Positions 1 to 8,835 of a stretch of 52,493 nt of DNA are shown in pieces. The stretch's first letter is position 1. Every line of letters starts with the position of its first letter. The notes below the pieces were generated by a model. It had not been told where the DNA came from, made no database searches, and saw nothing but the letters and a program-made list of their open reading frames with translations. Position numbers and translations under genes: made by a program. This DNA is from an uncultured Lachnospiraceae bacterium. GTDB lineage: Bacteria; Bacillota; Clostridia; Lachnospirales; Lachnospiraceae. The stretch spans positions 1 through 52,493 of the forward strand of contig CAMWUL010000019.1 of assembly GCA_947177445.1 (NCBI GenBank). Reading direction: 5' to 3'.

Positions 1-306
1 CCGGCCTCGAATCAAATGAGAGGCTTTCAAAATATGGTAGAAAACAGAATGAAAGGTGCCAAAGCATACGGGCCGGAGGACATCTGCCGACTCCTGATAT
101 CGGCGCTGCATAGATATGGCCGCTTCTTTCGTAAAGGTGATAACAAGAAGCTGTTCTGCCGGCAGACCGGCCTCTGTCAAATATAAAATCCGATTGGTTA
201 TAACGGTAGTCTTCCCGGAGCCGGGCCCTGCCAGCAAAAGCAGCGGGCCCTCTCCGTAAGTCACAGCCTGGCGCTGTGCATCGTTCAGTTTTCTCAGATC
301 AGGCAT
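1..306 (-). CDS. UvrD/Rep-type ATP-dependent helicase, N-terminal part (gene runs off the left edge)
   Basis: The first 102 codons of a superfamily 1 DNA helicase are present. They begin with the Q-motif-like LNDAQRQAV, followed by a Walker A loop ([11 protein letters not shown], about residues 25-35), then VITFTKEAA (motif Ia), and FGTFHSVFY, which matches the motif Ic region of UvrD/PcrA-like enzymes. Family members unwind DNA in repair and replication restart. The start ATG at 306 overlaps the gltX stop by 8 bases (ATGCCTGA), so translation is probably coupled to gltX; the nearest Shine-Dalgarno-like sequence is about 16 bases away, inside gltX. Whether it is PcrA, Rep or a more divergent clostridial helicase cannot be told from the fragment. 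Confidence 0.88.
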   Translation of the reverse strand, partial: MPDLRKLNDAQRQAVTYGEGPLLLLAGPGSGKTTVITNRILYLTEAGLPAEQLLVITFTKEAAISMQRRYQESADVLRPVCFGTFHSVFYHILKASHLIRGR

Positions 307-1768
307 TTTTCAGCATTTCTATTCCTTTCCGGATCCGCCTGAGAGTCTCATCCCTGCCCAGTATCTCCATGATCTCGGTGGCTCCGGCGGGAGTCATCTG
401 CCTGCCGGAAACAGCCGTCCGGATGGGCCACATCACATAGCCATTTTTACAGCCCTTCTCTTCCACATATTGCACAAGCATCTGATACAGTCCGTCATTA
501 CTGTAATCCTCCTGCTTTTCCAGCAAAGGAAGGACCTCGGAAAGCACCTCCAGCGACGAGGCCGTATCCGTCTTCATTTTCTTGTGGGTATACATAGCCG
601 TATCATATTCCGGCAGTTCTTCAAAAAAGCTGACCATTTCCAGGATATCAGGAAAAACCTCGATCCGCGTTTTTACCATTGCGGCAATCTTCCTCAGATC
701 AAAGGATTTCGTCAGAGCTTTTTTCAAATAAGGCTCCGCCATCCGGTAAAACACCTCAAAATCCATGGCCTTGATATACTCGCTGTTCATCCAGCGCAGC
801 TTCACAATGTCAAACACCGCCGGAGATTTGCTGATCCTGTGATAATCGAATTCCCGAATCAGTTCCTCCAGTGTAAATATTTCCCGATTGTCCTCTGGAC
901 TCCACCCCAGAAGGGCAATATAGTTTATCACAGCCTCCGCTGTAAATCCCTGCTCTATCAGATCCTCAAAAGAAGAATGACCGCTCCTCTTGGACAGCTT
1001 TTTGTGATTTTCGTCTGTGATCAGGGGAAGATGCACATAAACAGGAATTTCCCAGCCAAAAGCATCATACAGCCTTACATATTTGGGAGAAGAAGAAAGA
1101 TACTCATTGCCTCTCACTACATGAGTGATGTTCATCGTATGGTCATCCACCACATTTGCAAAATTGTAGGTCGGATAGCCGTCGGATTTAATCAAAATCA
1201 TATCGTCAAGCTCGGCATTCTCCACTGTAATATCCCCGTAAAGCTCATCATGAAAGGTGGTAGTTCCCTCGCCGGGATTGTTCTGACGAATCACAAAGGG
1301 CTTTCCCGCCGCCAGATTCGCCTGAATCTCCTCCTGGGACAGAGACAGACAGTGCTTATCGTAAATGGTAATTTCCTTTCCCTCCACCACCTCTGTTTTC
1401 AGGGAAGCCAGCCTCTCCTTACCACAAAAACAGTAATATGCCTCTCCTTTGTCAATCAATTCCTTGGCATATTTCATATAGATGCCCGTCTTCATCCGTT
1501 CACTCTGTACATAAGGTCCATATCCGCCGTCCTTATCAGGGCCCTCGTCATGCTTTAGTCCTGTCTTCTCCAACGTGCGGTAGATAATTTCCGTGGCCCC
1601 CTCCACAAAACGCTCCTGGTCCGTGTCCTCGATCCGGAGCATAAAGCTGCCGCCCTCATGCTTCGCAATCAAAAATTCATACAAAGCGGATCTGAGGTTT
1701 CCCACATGCATTTTTCCCGTAGGGCTGGGCGCATACCTTGTTCTGATTTTTACCACTGCTTCTTTCAT
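299..1768 (-). CDS. gltX: Glutamyl-tRNA synthetase
   Basis: Class I aminoacyl-tRNA synthetase of 489 residues, the usual bacterial length; it charges tRNA-Glu with glutamate in the cytoplasm. The ATP-binding HIGH-type signature is seen in [18 protein letters not shown] near the N-terminus (HVGN in place of HIGx). The KMSKS-type loop is KKLSKRSG near residue 258. The CxC/CxYC-like segment (YYCFCG, about 112-117) belongs to the connective region. The start is supported by AAAGGA about nine bases upstream. The gene overlaps the helicase downstream by 8 bases. Whether it also glutamylates tRNA-Gln cannot be decided from sequence. Confidence 0.97.
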   Translation of the reverse strand: MKEAVVKIRTRYAPSPTGKMHVGNLRSALYEFLIAKHEGGSFMLRIEDTDQERFVEGATEIIYRTLEKTGLKHDEGPDKDGGYGPYVQSERMKTGIYMKYAKELIDKGEAYYCFCGKERLASLKTEVVEGKEITIYDKHCLSLSQEEIQANLAAGKPFVIRQNNPGEGTTTFHDELYGDITVENAELDDMILIKSDGYPTYNFANVVDDHTMNITHVVRGNEYLSSSPKYVRLYDAFGWEIPVYVHLPLITDENHKKLSKRSGHSSFEDLIEQGFTAEAVINYIALLGWSPEDNREIFTLEELIREFDYHRISKSPAVFDIVKLRWMNSEYIKAMDFEVFYRMAEPYLKKALTKSFDLRKIAAMVKTRIEVFPDILEMVSFFEELPEYDTAMYTHKKMKTDTASSLEVLSEVLPLLEKQEDYSNDGLYQMLVQYVEEKGCKNGYVMWPIRTAVSGRQMTPAGATEIMEILGRDETLRRIRKGIEMLKNA

Positions 1769-1780
1769 GTCTGTCTTCCT

Positions 1781-1993
1781 TTACGTTTCTGTTTGTTCTT
1801 GATTCCCTTTTTTGTGGATATAATCCATTTCCAGCTTGTATGCCATAAGCCGCAGCAGATAATCCGGCATCTGCCGGTTTCCCAGCTCCCAGTCCTGCAC
1901 AGTCCTGTATGGAATTCCAAAATAAGCCGAAAACTCTTTGCGGTTCATTCCTGTCTTTGTCCGCATCTCTATCAGTTCTTCCCTTAATCCCAT
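1781..1993 (-). CDS. Small helix-turn-helix (XRE-like) protein
   Basis: A 70-residue protein that is essentially one HTH domain: LIEMRTKTGMNRKEFSAYFG forms helices 1-2, and IPYRTVQDWELGNRQ is the recognition helix of the Cro/CI type, with the conserved QxWE. It should bind DNA, but its target is unknown. The start at 1993 was chosen over an in-frame start at 2065 because GGGGGAT lies directly upstream. It ends 12 bases before gltX and is probably co-transcribed with it. No toxin-like partner is adjacent, so a toxin-antitoxin role is not supported. Confidence 0.75.
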   Translation of the reverse strand: MGLREELIEMRTKTGMNRKEFSAYFGIPYRTVQDWELGNRQMPDYLLRLMAYKLEMDYIHKKGNQEQTET

Positions 1994-2038
1994 AAAAATC
2001 CCCCGGTTTGTCCGCATATATTGATACTTTTCACATCT

Positions 2039-2096
2039 GCGCCGGAGGCGCTGAGGAAGCGGCACAAAACTCTTTTTTCAGAAATCTCTGTGCCGC
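2039..2096. other. Two hairpins in the gap upstream of the HTH gene
   Basis: The 134-base gap between the coiled-coil gene and the HTH gene holds a short hairpin (GCGCC-3-GGCGC, 2039-2051). It also holds a longer one with perfect 8-base arms (GCGGCACA at 2059-2066, TGTGCCGC at 2089-2096). Neither is followed by a T-run on the minus strand, so they are not classic terminators. They may limit read-through or stabilise mRNA ends. No clear promoter for the HTH gene is visible. Confidence 0.4.
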
Positions 2097-2127
2097 CTTA
2101 TTGCCATTACCTTTGTCTGCCCGAATA

Positions 2128-2562
2128 TTACAGCATTTTTAGTTTGTTGTTGTGTGCGGCAATAAAAATATCCTGTATCTCCTGCTTTGACTTGATATCA
2201 CTTGCAAGCTTTACGCACTCGTGCAGATTCCTTGAAAGATCCAGGTGTCCTTCCGCCACACGGCGAATGCTGACACTGATTTCATTTTCAAGAGTCAATT
2301 CTACCTTTGTGACTCTTATGTCAAGAATGTCTGTCTTCTTCTGCAGATTCTGCACATCCTCCCTCAGACCCTGTACATCTCCCTTCAGGTCCTGCACATC
2401 CTCCTGCATTCCCTGTACATCTCCCTTCAGGTCCTGCACATCCTCCTGCATTCCCTGCACATTCTCCTTCAGGTTCTGCACACCTCCCTTCAGGTCCTGC
2501 ACATCCTCCTTCACTCCCTGCATCTGCATCAAGAGCCGGTCCAGTTTTTCGCTGTCTGTCAT
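2128..2562 (-). CDS. Heptad-repeat coiled-coil protein, function unknown
   Basis: 144 residues. Residues about 8-72 are a nearly perfect heptad array in which VQ-L-K/ED units recur every seven residues (VQDLKGDVQGMQED occurs twice in identical form). This predicts a long parallel or antiparallel coiled coil. The C-terminal half (VTKVELTLENEISVSIRRVAEGHLDL...) is a more regular amphipathic helix region. No membrane segment or signal peptide is present, so it is cytosolic. An excellent sigma-A promoter and an AAGGAGG site (2570-2576) precede it, so it has its own transcription unit. Similar small coiled-coil proteins occur in clostridia without a known role. I do not recognise a function. Confidence 0.75.
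   Translation of the reverse strand: MTDSEKLDRLLMQMQGVKEDVQDLKGGVQNLKENVQGMQEDVQDLKGDVQGMQEDVQDLKGDVQGLREDVQNLQKKTDILDIRVTKVELTLENEISVSIRRVAEGHLDLSRNLHECVKLASDIKSKQEIQDIFIAAHNNKLKML
2371..2454 (-). repeat. Two identical 42-bp tandem repeats inside the coiled-coil gene
   Basis: Bases 2371-2412 and 2413-2454 are identical, and each encodes two heptads. Degenerate 21-bp periodicity extends across about 2350-2517. The identity at the DNA level points to recent duplication, and the in-frame period (14 codons) means copy number could change without breaking the protein. Confidence 0.85.
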
Positions 2563-2599
2563 ACTGTATCCTCCTTAAAATTATTTCTTTGATACAGTC

Positions 2600-2628
2600 A
2601 TTATATCGTATAAGTTTTATTTTGTCTA
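2600..2628 (-). promoter_or_regulatory. Sigma-A promoter of the coiled-coil gene
   Basis: On the minus strand TAGACA (2623-2628) is followed after 17 bases by a perfect TATAAT (2600-2605), about 38 bases before the start codon. This is one of the best vegetative promoters in the window. Confidence 0.8.
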
Positions 2629-2707
2629 CCCGTTTTATACTAAAAACCACAAAAAATATTCAACCGGCAGTGATACGGAAGCCTCCCGTGAAATCAATAC
2701 ACATTTT

Positions 2708-3682
2708 TTATTCTTCCGCCCCTGCCATAAGCAGCTTCTCCACGATATCGTTGGAGCCGTTCTCCGTGGCATAGTATAACGCCGTGTGACCCTGCTCGTC
2801 CGCATATGTAACGTTTGCACCGGCCTCCAGCAAAATTCCCGCCACATAATTATTGCCTTCTTGGGCGGCAATAATCAGCGCCGTCTCTCCATCCTCGTTG
2901 CGTTCGTCTATTCCGGCTCCATGCTCCAGAAGCTTTCGCACAAGATGCTCGTTTTCATTTTTTGCCGCCAGATGAAGCGGGCCATTGCCGTACCGTCCCC
3001 GAATGTTCACATCCGCACCGGCCTCCAGCAGGATTTCTGCGATCAGGATATTATCGCCTGCTACTGCCACGGCCAGAGGCGTCATCTTCTCGTCATTGCG
3101 GGCATTTACATCGAGGCCGCCCTTTTCCAGCATAGCCTTCACCACCTCACCCTGACCGTTTCTGCAGGCCTGGTGAAGCGGCGTATTGCCAAAAGAATCT
3201 GCGTTTCCTCCTCCCTCTTCCGACAAACTTTCAATCAGCTGAACCATTCCCAGGGCATTGGCATAGTCCAGCGCCGAACGGCCATTATTATCCTTTACGG
3301 AGGTATCGGCCCCGGCTTGGGCAAGATATTTTGCGGCTTCCGCCTTTCCGGCCTCCACGGCATAGATCAGGGGCGTCTTTCCCTGTCTGTCCGTGGCATT
3401 GATATCTGCGCCTGCATCTGTCAGAAGTCCGATGATCTCTTTATTCCCGGAAACCACTGCCATATGGAGAGGCGTAACGCTTTCATTGGAGCACAGGCTT
3501 ACGTCTGCCTCCTGTTCAAGAAGCAGCTTCACAATATCCCGGTATCCCTTTTTACACGCATAATGAAGCGGCGCAAAGCCCATTTCATCCACTGCATTGA
3601 CATTGACGCCTCCTCTTTTCAGAAACGCCAGAACCACTCCCTTTTGTCCGTTTTGACATGCTTTCAATAATAACTTATCCAT
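2708..3682 (-). CDS. Ankyrin-repeat protein (about ten repeats)
   Basis: 324 residues composed entirely of about ten 33-residue ankyrin repeats. The consensus G-TPLH-A---G---IV--LL--GAD-N is visible in repeats such as GFAPLHYACKKGYRDIVKLL and GNGPLHLAAKNENEHLV. Repeat five is the most degenerate (GRSALDYANALGMVQLIESL). No signal peptide, enzyme domain or membrane helix is present, so it is a cytosolic protein-binding scaffold. Its start codon follows the hydrogenase stop with no gap (TAAATG) and its GGAGG site lies in the last hydrogenase codons. It is therefore translated with the hydrogenase as the last gene of the feoA-feoB-hydrogenase operon. A partner among those products is inferred, not shown. 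Confidence 0.93.
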   Translation of the reverse strand: MDKLLLKACQNGQKGVVLAFLKRGGVNVNAVDEMGFAPLHYACKKGYRDIVKLLLEQEADVSLCSNESVTPLHMAVVSGNKEIIGLLTDAGADINATDRQGKTPLIYAVEAGKAEAAKYLAQAGADTSVKDNNGRSALDYANALGMVQLIESLSEEGGGNADSFGNTPLHQACRNGQGEVVKAMLEKGGLDVNARNDEKMTPLAVAVAGDNILIAEILLEAGADVNIRGRYGNGPLHLAAKNENEHLVRKLLEHGAGIDERNEDGETALIIAAQEGNNYVAGILLEAGANVTYADEQGHTALYYATENGSNDIVEKLLMAGAEE

Positions 3683-5233
3683 TTATACCTCCCTGGGCAC
3701 GGCTTCTTTGGCCTGTGCCTTAAACTTAGCCACTTCCTTTGCCGCCTGGGCAATGGGGATATTGGTTCCGGCTCCGGCTATACAGCCCCCCGGACAGGCC
3801 ATCCCCTCAATCAGGCAGCCGTTTTTCCTGCCCGCCTTGGCCAAAAGAAGCATTTTTTTACACTCCGCAAGACTCTCCGCATGCTCGATCTTCACTTCCG
3901 TGCCGGGATAATAAGTCTTGATACAATCTTCAATGGCACTGGCCACGCCTCCCGCCACCCCGTAGCCGCGTCCGGCTCCTGTGGCGTCCTCCATCTCGTC
4001 CATGGCCCTGATCTCTTCCAGCAGGATCCCCTTTGCCTCAAACATTCCCGTCAATTCTTCAAAGGTAATGACGAAATCCACATCTGACCTTATGGTTCTG
4101 CGGCTGGCCTCCAGCTTTTTGGATGCGCAGGGCCCGATAAACACTACAGATGCATCGGGGTGATCCTGCTTAATGATCCGGGCCGTAGCCACCATGGGAG
4201 TCAGCTCGTTGCTGATCTTATCAATGGTCTCAGGGAACAAATGCTTGGCCATAACAGACCAGGAGGGGCAGCAGGAGGTCAGTGCAAAGGCCTGATTACC
4301 GGATACCACCTCCTTTACATAATGCTCCGCCTCTGCCATACATCCCATATCGGCACCTATGGCGGTTTCATAAACATCCGCAAAGCCCAGCTCCTTTAAG
4401 GCGGTCTTAAACATATCCGGCGTCACCTTGGGTCCGAACTGTCCTACAAAGGCAGGGGCCACCTGAGCTATAATTTTTTTCCCGGACTGCATGGCCCGGA
4501 TCAGCTGAAAGATCTGGGATTTATCCGCAATGGCCCCGAAGGGACAGCTGACCATACACTGGCCGCAGGAAACACAAATATCGTTATCAATATACGCCCT
4601 GCCGAAACGGTCCGACTTGATGGCATCCACGCCGCAGGCCGCCTTACAGGGACGCTCCTTATGGCAAATGGCATCATATGGACATACTGCTTTACATTTC
4701 CCGCACTTAATGCACTTTTCCTGATCGATCACAGACTTTCCGCCCTTCATGGTGATCGCTCCCCTGGGGCATACGCTCTGGCAGGGGTGCGCCACGCATC
4801 CCATACAGGCATTGGTGATCTCATAATGATCCTCCGGGCAGGCATTACAGGCGGAGGGTATCACCTGCATCAGCGGCGGCTCGTAATATTTTTCATCAAT
4901 ATTGCTCTCCTCCAGCCCCTGGGTCAGATGTCCCGGATGCTCCCGGTTCTCCGGCCTCAGACTCATTCCCATAGCCAGGCGCAGGCGCTCCCGGATAATG
5001 GCCCGGTCCCTGTACACGCTGTCCCAGAATTCTGACTCCTCATAGTCCACGATTTTATAGGGAAGAGCCTCCATGTCATCCTTCAGATTCTTAGAATGGT
5101 AGGCCAGGTTGGCAACCTCCTTGAAAACCCTTCTCCGTTTCTGCCTGACGGGGGTATCTATTCCTCTCATACCGCTCATAGTTCTATTTCCCCTTCCCAA
5201 GGACTTTTCATAGTCCTCTATGTTTATCCTCAA
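3683..5233 (-). CDS. [FeFe] hydrogenase, group B type
   Basis: 516 residues. Two [4Fe-4S] ferredoxin motifs are complete (C174-C177-C180-C184 and C220-C223-C226-C230), and extra cysteines at 129-155 and 190-200 may hold further clusters. The catalytic H-cluster motifs are TSCCPSW (319-325), GPCASKK (367-373) and EGMACPGGCIAGAG (476-489). The GPCASKK form and the GAG rather than GGG ending fit the group B1/B3 family, not the bifurcating group A enzymes. Group B enzymes interconvert protons, low-potential electrons (probably ferredoxin) and H2. No NADH-binding subunits or HydE/F/G maturases are adjacent. The gene follows feoB by 6 bases, which couples an iron-rich enzyme to ferrous iron uptake. 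Confidence 0.9.
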   Translation of the reverse strand: MRINIEDYEKSLGRGNRTMSGMRGIDTPVRQKRRRVFKEVANLAYHSKNLKDDMEALPYKIVDYEESEFWDSVYRDRAIIRERLRLAMGMSLRPENREHPGHLTQGLEESNIDEKYYEPPLMQVIPSACNACPEDHYEITNACMGCVAHPCQSVCPRGAITMKGGKSVIDQEKCIKCGKCKAVCPYDAICHKERPCKAACGVDAIKSDRFGRAYIDNDICVSCGQCMVSCPFGAIADKSQIFQLIRAMQSGKKIIAQVAPAFVGQFGPKVTPDMFKTALKELGFADVYETAIGADMGCMAEAEHYVKEVVSGNQAFALTSCCPSWSVMAKHLFPETIDKISNELTPMVATARIIKQDHPDASVVFIGPCASKKLEASRRTIRSDVDFVITFEELTGMFEAKGILLEEIRAMDEMEDATGAGRGYGVAGGVASAIEDCIKTYYPGTEVKIEHAESLAECKKMLLLAKAGRKNGCLIEGMACPGGCIAGAGTNIPIAQAAKEVAKFKAQAKEAVPREV

Positions 5234-5239
5234 ACCATT

Positions 5240-7258
5240 TTACGATCCCAATGCTGCCAGCAGGCTTCCGATCTGGAAAACAGCCACTGCCGCCAGCCAG
5301 GCCAGAAGCACCTGAAAAGCGATCATTCCCATGGTAAATTTCCAGGAGCCGCTCTCCTTTCTGATGGTTGCCACCGTGGCCACGCAAGGCACATACAGCA
5401 GGCAAAACAGCATCAGACAATAGGCATTCAGTGGTCCAAAAGCAGGATTAATGCTTTGGATATTGGATACAATGGCCGCCATTCCCGCATCCGAATTGGC
5501 GTTGGCCACTCCGAAAAGCACCGCAAAGCTGGATACTACCACCTCCTTGGCGGAAATGCCCGACACCAGCGCCACGCCGATCTGCCACATACCAAGTCCT
5601 GCAGGAGCCAGCACCGGCACCAAAAAGCGCCCGATCATTGCCCCGAAGCTGCCGGACGGATCCGATACCTGTCCTGATGTGCCAAAATTCAAAACAAACC
5701 ATATGACGATGGAAGCAATAAAAATGGTGGTTCCCGCTTTTTGCAGGTAATCCTTTAATTTATTCCACACATAAATGCGGATGGTCCTTGCGTTGGGACG
5801 CTTATATTCCGGAAGCTCTATCAGCAGAGAATCATTGATTCTTCCTTTTTCCAGGCCATTGACTGCAAGGGCCACCAGAATCGCCGTCCCCATACCGATC
5901 ACATACATGGAAAATGCCGCCAGTGCCGGATTCTTGGGAAAAAACATTTCCGAAAATAATACATAAATCGGCAGCCGGGCAGAGCAGGACATAAAGGGTG
6001 TGACCAGCATGGTCTTGCGCCGGTCATGCTCCGTCTCCAGCGCCCTTGTGGCCATAATGGCAGGCACCGTACATCCAAACCCCAGAATCATGGGCAGGAA
6101 TGCCTTTCCCGATAACCCGACTCTGCCCATGACAGAGTCCATCACATAGGCCACCCGGGACATATATCCGCTGTCCTCCAGCACTGCAAGCGCCAGAAAC
6201 AAAATAAATATATTGGGAATGAAGGTAAGGATTCCGCCCACACCGGCAATAATTCCGTCCACCAAAAGAGATTCCAGCCATCCGGACACCCCGATGCTCT
6301 CAAGCCCTGCTGCCGCGCCCTCTGACAGCAAAGACAGACCTTCCTCAAAAATTCCCTTCAGCGCATCCCCCACCGTAAAGGTCAGGAAAAACACCAGACA
6401 CATGATCAGTAAAAATATGGGGATCCCCCACACCGGATGCGTCAGCAGCCTGTCTATCCTGTCCGTGGCCGCCGCCTTCCTGCTTTTATGAAACAATGTC
6501 TCTGCCATCACCTGCTCGATATAGGCATATTTACACTGTATAATCTCTTTCTCATAGCTTCTGTCCACGATATCTGAAGAAGAAGGATGCTCCTGCTTTA
6601 TCTCCTCATCGTCCTCCAACAGCTTGATGGCATGCCAGCGCACGGAGGAATGAGAAGGATCGCCTGCCTGCATCACCTTGGACAGTGCGGCGATTTTTTC
6701 CTCGATTCGGGAAGGATAATCCAGAATAAACTCATCCATTCCTTCCTCGTAGTGATGAATCACAGCATGGAGCAGTATATCCAGGCCGGTGCGCTTTGCC
6801 GCCGACACGGGGACCACCGGCACATTTCCCAGCATCTCCGGCAGACGGTGCATGTCGATCTCCATGCCCCGCTCCTTCACGATATCCATCATATTCAGCG
6901 CTATAACCACCGGCTTTCCCAGCTCCAGCAGCTGAAGGGTCAAATATAAATTCCTTTCCATCGACGACGCATCCACCACATTGATAATCACATCAATCTC
7001 ATCATCCATGGCGCACTGCCTGGTGACCTTCTCCTCAATGGTATAGCAGGTCAGAGAATAAATTCCGGGAGTGTCGATCAGCGTGATTTCCGTATCCTCG
7101 TATTTTGCGGCTCCTTCAAAACGCTCCACCGTCACTCCAGGCCAGTTGGCCACCTTCAGCCTGGAACCTGTCAATGCATTAAACAGCGTAGTCTTGCCGC
7201 AGTTGGGATTCCCTATACAGGCTGCATTAATGTGCTTTTTCTGTTGTGCCTTACTCAT
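5240..7258 (-). CDS. feoB: Ferrous iron transporter FeoB
   Basis: 672 residues. The N-terminal G domain has GNPNCGKTT (about 16-24, G1), a conserved GVTVERFEG switch region (G2), DTPG (G3) and NMMD (G4). It is followed by a helical GDI-like segment and a polytopic membrane domain with the two Gate regions (for example GFGCTVPAIMATRALE and ISAKEVVVSSF, with PCVATVATIRKE near the end). It imports Fe2+ across the cytoplasmic membrane. Its start overlaps the feoA stop by 4 bases (ATGA). Downstream lies the iron-sulfur hydrogenase. Confidence 0.97.
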   Translation of the reverse strand: MSKAQQKKHINAACIGNPNCGKTTLFNALTGSRLKVANWPGVTVERFEGAAKYEDTEITLIDTPGIYSLTCYTIEEKVTRQCAMDDEIDVIINVVDASSMERNLYLTLQLLELGKPVVIALNMMDIVKERGMEIDMHRLPEMLGNVPVVPVSAAKRTGLDILLHAVIHHYEEGMDEFILDYPSRIEEKIAALSKVMQAGDPSHSSVRWHAIKLLEDDEEIKQEHPSSSDIVDRSYEKEIIQCKYAYIEQVMAETLFHKSRKAAATDRIDRLLTHPVWGIPIFLLIMCLVFFLTFTVGDALKGIFEEGLSLLSEGAAAGLESIGVSGWLESLLVDGIIAGVGGILTFIPNIFILFLALAVLEDSGYMSRVAYVMDSVMGRVGLSGKAFLPMILGFGCTVPAIMATRALETEHDRRKTMLVTPFMSCSARLPIYVLFSEMFFPKNPALAAFSMYVIGMGTAILVALAVNGLEKGRINDSLLIELPEYKRPNARTIRIYVWNKLKDYLQKAGTTIFIASIVIWFVLNFGTSGQVSDPSGSFGAMIGRFLVPVLAPAGLGMWQIGVALVSGISAKEVVVSSFAVLFGVANANSDAGMAAIVSNIQSINPAFGPLNAYCLMLFCLLYVPCVATVATIRKESGSWKFTMGMIAFQVLLAWLAAVAVFQIGSLLAALGS

Positions 7259-7494
7259 ACCTGCTCCTCTGCGCCTGTCTCTTTAATCCCGATATTGGAT
7301 GAAATATGCTTCCCCAGAGCCAGCCTGGTCCCTCTCACCTGTATGATCAGCGCACCTTTTCTCTTCCGGTTCAGAATTGTTACCTCCGTTCCGTCATTCA
7401 GTCCCAGCGCCTGAAGCCGCCTCGTAATCCCCGGCTCCACGGACAGCCCTTCTATACAATAGCTTCTGCCCTTCTCCGCCTCATACAATGTCAT
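7255..7494 (-). CDS. feoA: FeoA-type SH3-like protein
   Basis: 79 residues with the FeoA fold: LYEAEKGRSYCIEGL, then RRLQALGLNDGTEVTILNRK, and a final strand TRLALGKHISSNI. FeoA is a small cytosolic partner thought to help FeoB. The start at 7494 (MTLYEAEKG) matches the family N-terminus and has an AAGGAACGGGAG region upstream; a longer in-frame reading to 7599 would run through the promoter. It overlaps feoB by four bases. Confidence 0.93.
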   Translation of the reverse strand: MTLYEAEKGRSYCIEGLSVEPGITRRLQALGLNDGTEVTILNRKRKGALIIQVRGTRLALGKHISSNIGIKETGAEEQV

Positions 7495-7542
7495 GCTCCC
7501 GTTCCTTCTTTCGTGAATCTCTTTCTCACACCCGGCAGATGT

Positions 7543-7572
7543 ATTATACCTCGTATTTCCCATGCCCGTCAA
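7543..7572 (-). promoter_or_regulatory. Promoter of the feoA-feoB-hydrogenase-ankyrin operon
   Basis: Minus strand TTGACG (7567-7572), 18-base spacer, perfect TATAAT (7543-7548), about 50 bases before feoA. The -35 box overlaps the 3' end of proA, so the operon starts inside the preceding gene. I could not recognise a clear Fur or DtxR/IdeR palindrome around it. Confidence 0.75.
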
Positions 7573-8819
7573 CCGGGGCGCACCTGTCCGTTCCCGCAAA
7601 TGACATATTTATAGGAGGTCAATTCCTTCAGCCCCATCGGCCCCCTGGCGTGAAGCTTTTGCGTACTGATACCGATCTCTGCCCCGAAACCAAATTCAAA
7701 GCCGTCGGTAAACCGGGTGGAAGCATTCCAGTAGACGCAGGCCGCATCCACCTCCTGTAAAAACCGCTCCGCCGTCCCGGCATTTTCCGTTATAATACAG
7801 TCGGAGTGCTTCGTGTTATACCGGTTGATATGATCAATGGCCTCTTTTACCGAATCCACCGTCTTTATGGATAAGATATAATCCAGATATTCCCTGCCGA
7901 AATCCTCCTCGGCGGCAGGTATACAGCCTGTCAGCACTTCCCTTACCCCTTCGTCCCCCCTCAGCTCCACCTGCTTTGGCGCAAGAACCTCCGCCAGCCT
8001 TGGAAGGAAGACTTCCCGGATGTCTCTGTGCACTACCAGTGATTCGCAGGCGTTGCATACGCCGATCCGCTGAGTCTTTGCATTGAAGACGATCCTGGCC
8101 GCCATATCCGGATCCGCGTCCTTATCCACATAGATATGACAATTACCGGTACCGGTTTCAATGACGGGAATGGTGCTGTTTTCCACCACACTTTGTATCA
8201 GACGTTCACTTCCCCGGGGGATCAGCACATCTACATACTCCTTCAGCTTCATAAATTCCACGGTAACGCTCCGGTCCGAATCTGCGATCAGCTGCAGGGC
8301 ATCCTCCGGGATTCCCAAAGCTCCCAAAGCCTCCCGCAGCACCCCCACAATCGCCTGATTGGATTGAAGGGCGTCGCTGCCTCCCTTCAAAATCACCGCA
8401 TTTCCCGTCTTAAAGCACAGCCCGAAGGCATCCGCCGTCACATTGGGCCGGGCTTCATATATGATACCCGCCACCCCCAGGGGAACTCTGATCTTTTGTA
8501 TCTGCAGCCCGTTGGGGCGGCTGAATTCCTCCATACACTCCCCCAAACAATCCGGAAGCTCTGCCACCTGGCGGAGTCCCTCTGCCATGGACCTGATCCG
8601 CTCTTCGTTCAGCATCAGCCGGTCCAAAAGCCCCGGACTCATACCGCTTTCCTCCGCAGCCCTCATGTCTCTCCGGTTTGCCTCCAGAATATCCGCCGTG
8701 TGACTTAACAACGCCTCCGCTCCCGCAAGCAGCCCTTTATTTTTCTCCTCTGCCGTCAATCTCTGAAGCGCCGGTTTTACCGCTGCCGCCGCTCTTCCCA
8801 TGGCCTTTAGATCCGTCAT
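7569..8819 (-). CDS. proA: Glutamate-5-semialdehyde dehydrogenase (gamma-glutamyl phosphate reductase)
   Basis: 416 residues, the full family length. It reduces gamma-glutamyl phosphate with NADPH in the second step of proline synthesis. The aldehyde dehydrogenase fold is seen with YEARPNVTADAFGLCFKTGN, the catalytic cysteine in GVCNACESLVVH, and the ending FGFGAEIGISTQKLHARGPM that is typical of ProA. It lies 16 bases after the formyl-THF ligase gene in a run with proB, so the proB and proA steps are co-transcribed though not adjacent. Confidence 0.97.
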   Translation of the reverse strand: MTDLKAMGRAAAAVKPALQRLTAEEKNKGLLAGAEALLSHTADILEANRRDMRAAEESGMSPGLLDRLMLNEERIRSMAEGLRQVAELPDCLGECMEEFSRPNGLQIQKIRVPLGVAGIIYEARPNVTADAFGLCFKTGNAVILKGGSDALQSNQAIVGVLREALGALGIPEDALQLIADSDRSVTVEFMKLKEYVDVLIPRGSERLIQSVVENSTIPVIETGTGNCHIYVDKDADPDMAARIVFNAKTQRIGVCNACESLVVHRDIREVFLPRLAEVLAPKQVELRGDEGVREVLTGCIPAAEEDFGREYLDYILSIKTVDSVKEAIDHINRYNTKHSDCIITENAGTAERFLQEVDAACVYWNASTRFTDGFEFGFGAEIGISTQKLHARGPMGLKELTSYKYVICGNGQVRPG

Positions 8820-8835
8820 TTATTTCCTCCCTGTC

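Noticed and set aside
2321..2650. 109-codon Gly/Cys/Glu-rich minus-strand frame
   Set aside because: Out-of-frame reading of the coiled-coil repeat array; the repetition keeps more than one frame open.
2663..2690. Possible terminator after the ankyrin gene
   Set aside because: The ACGGGAG/CTTCCGT stem has at most a three-base loop and is not followed by a T-run on the minus strand.
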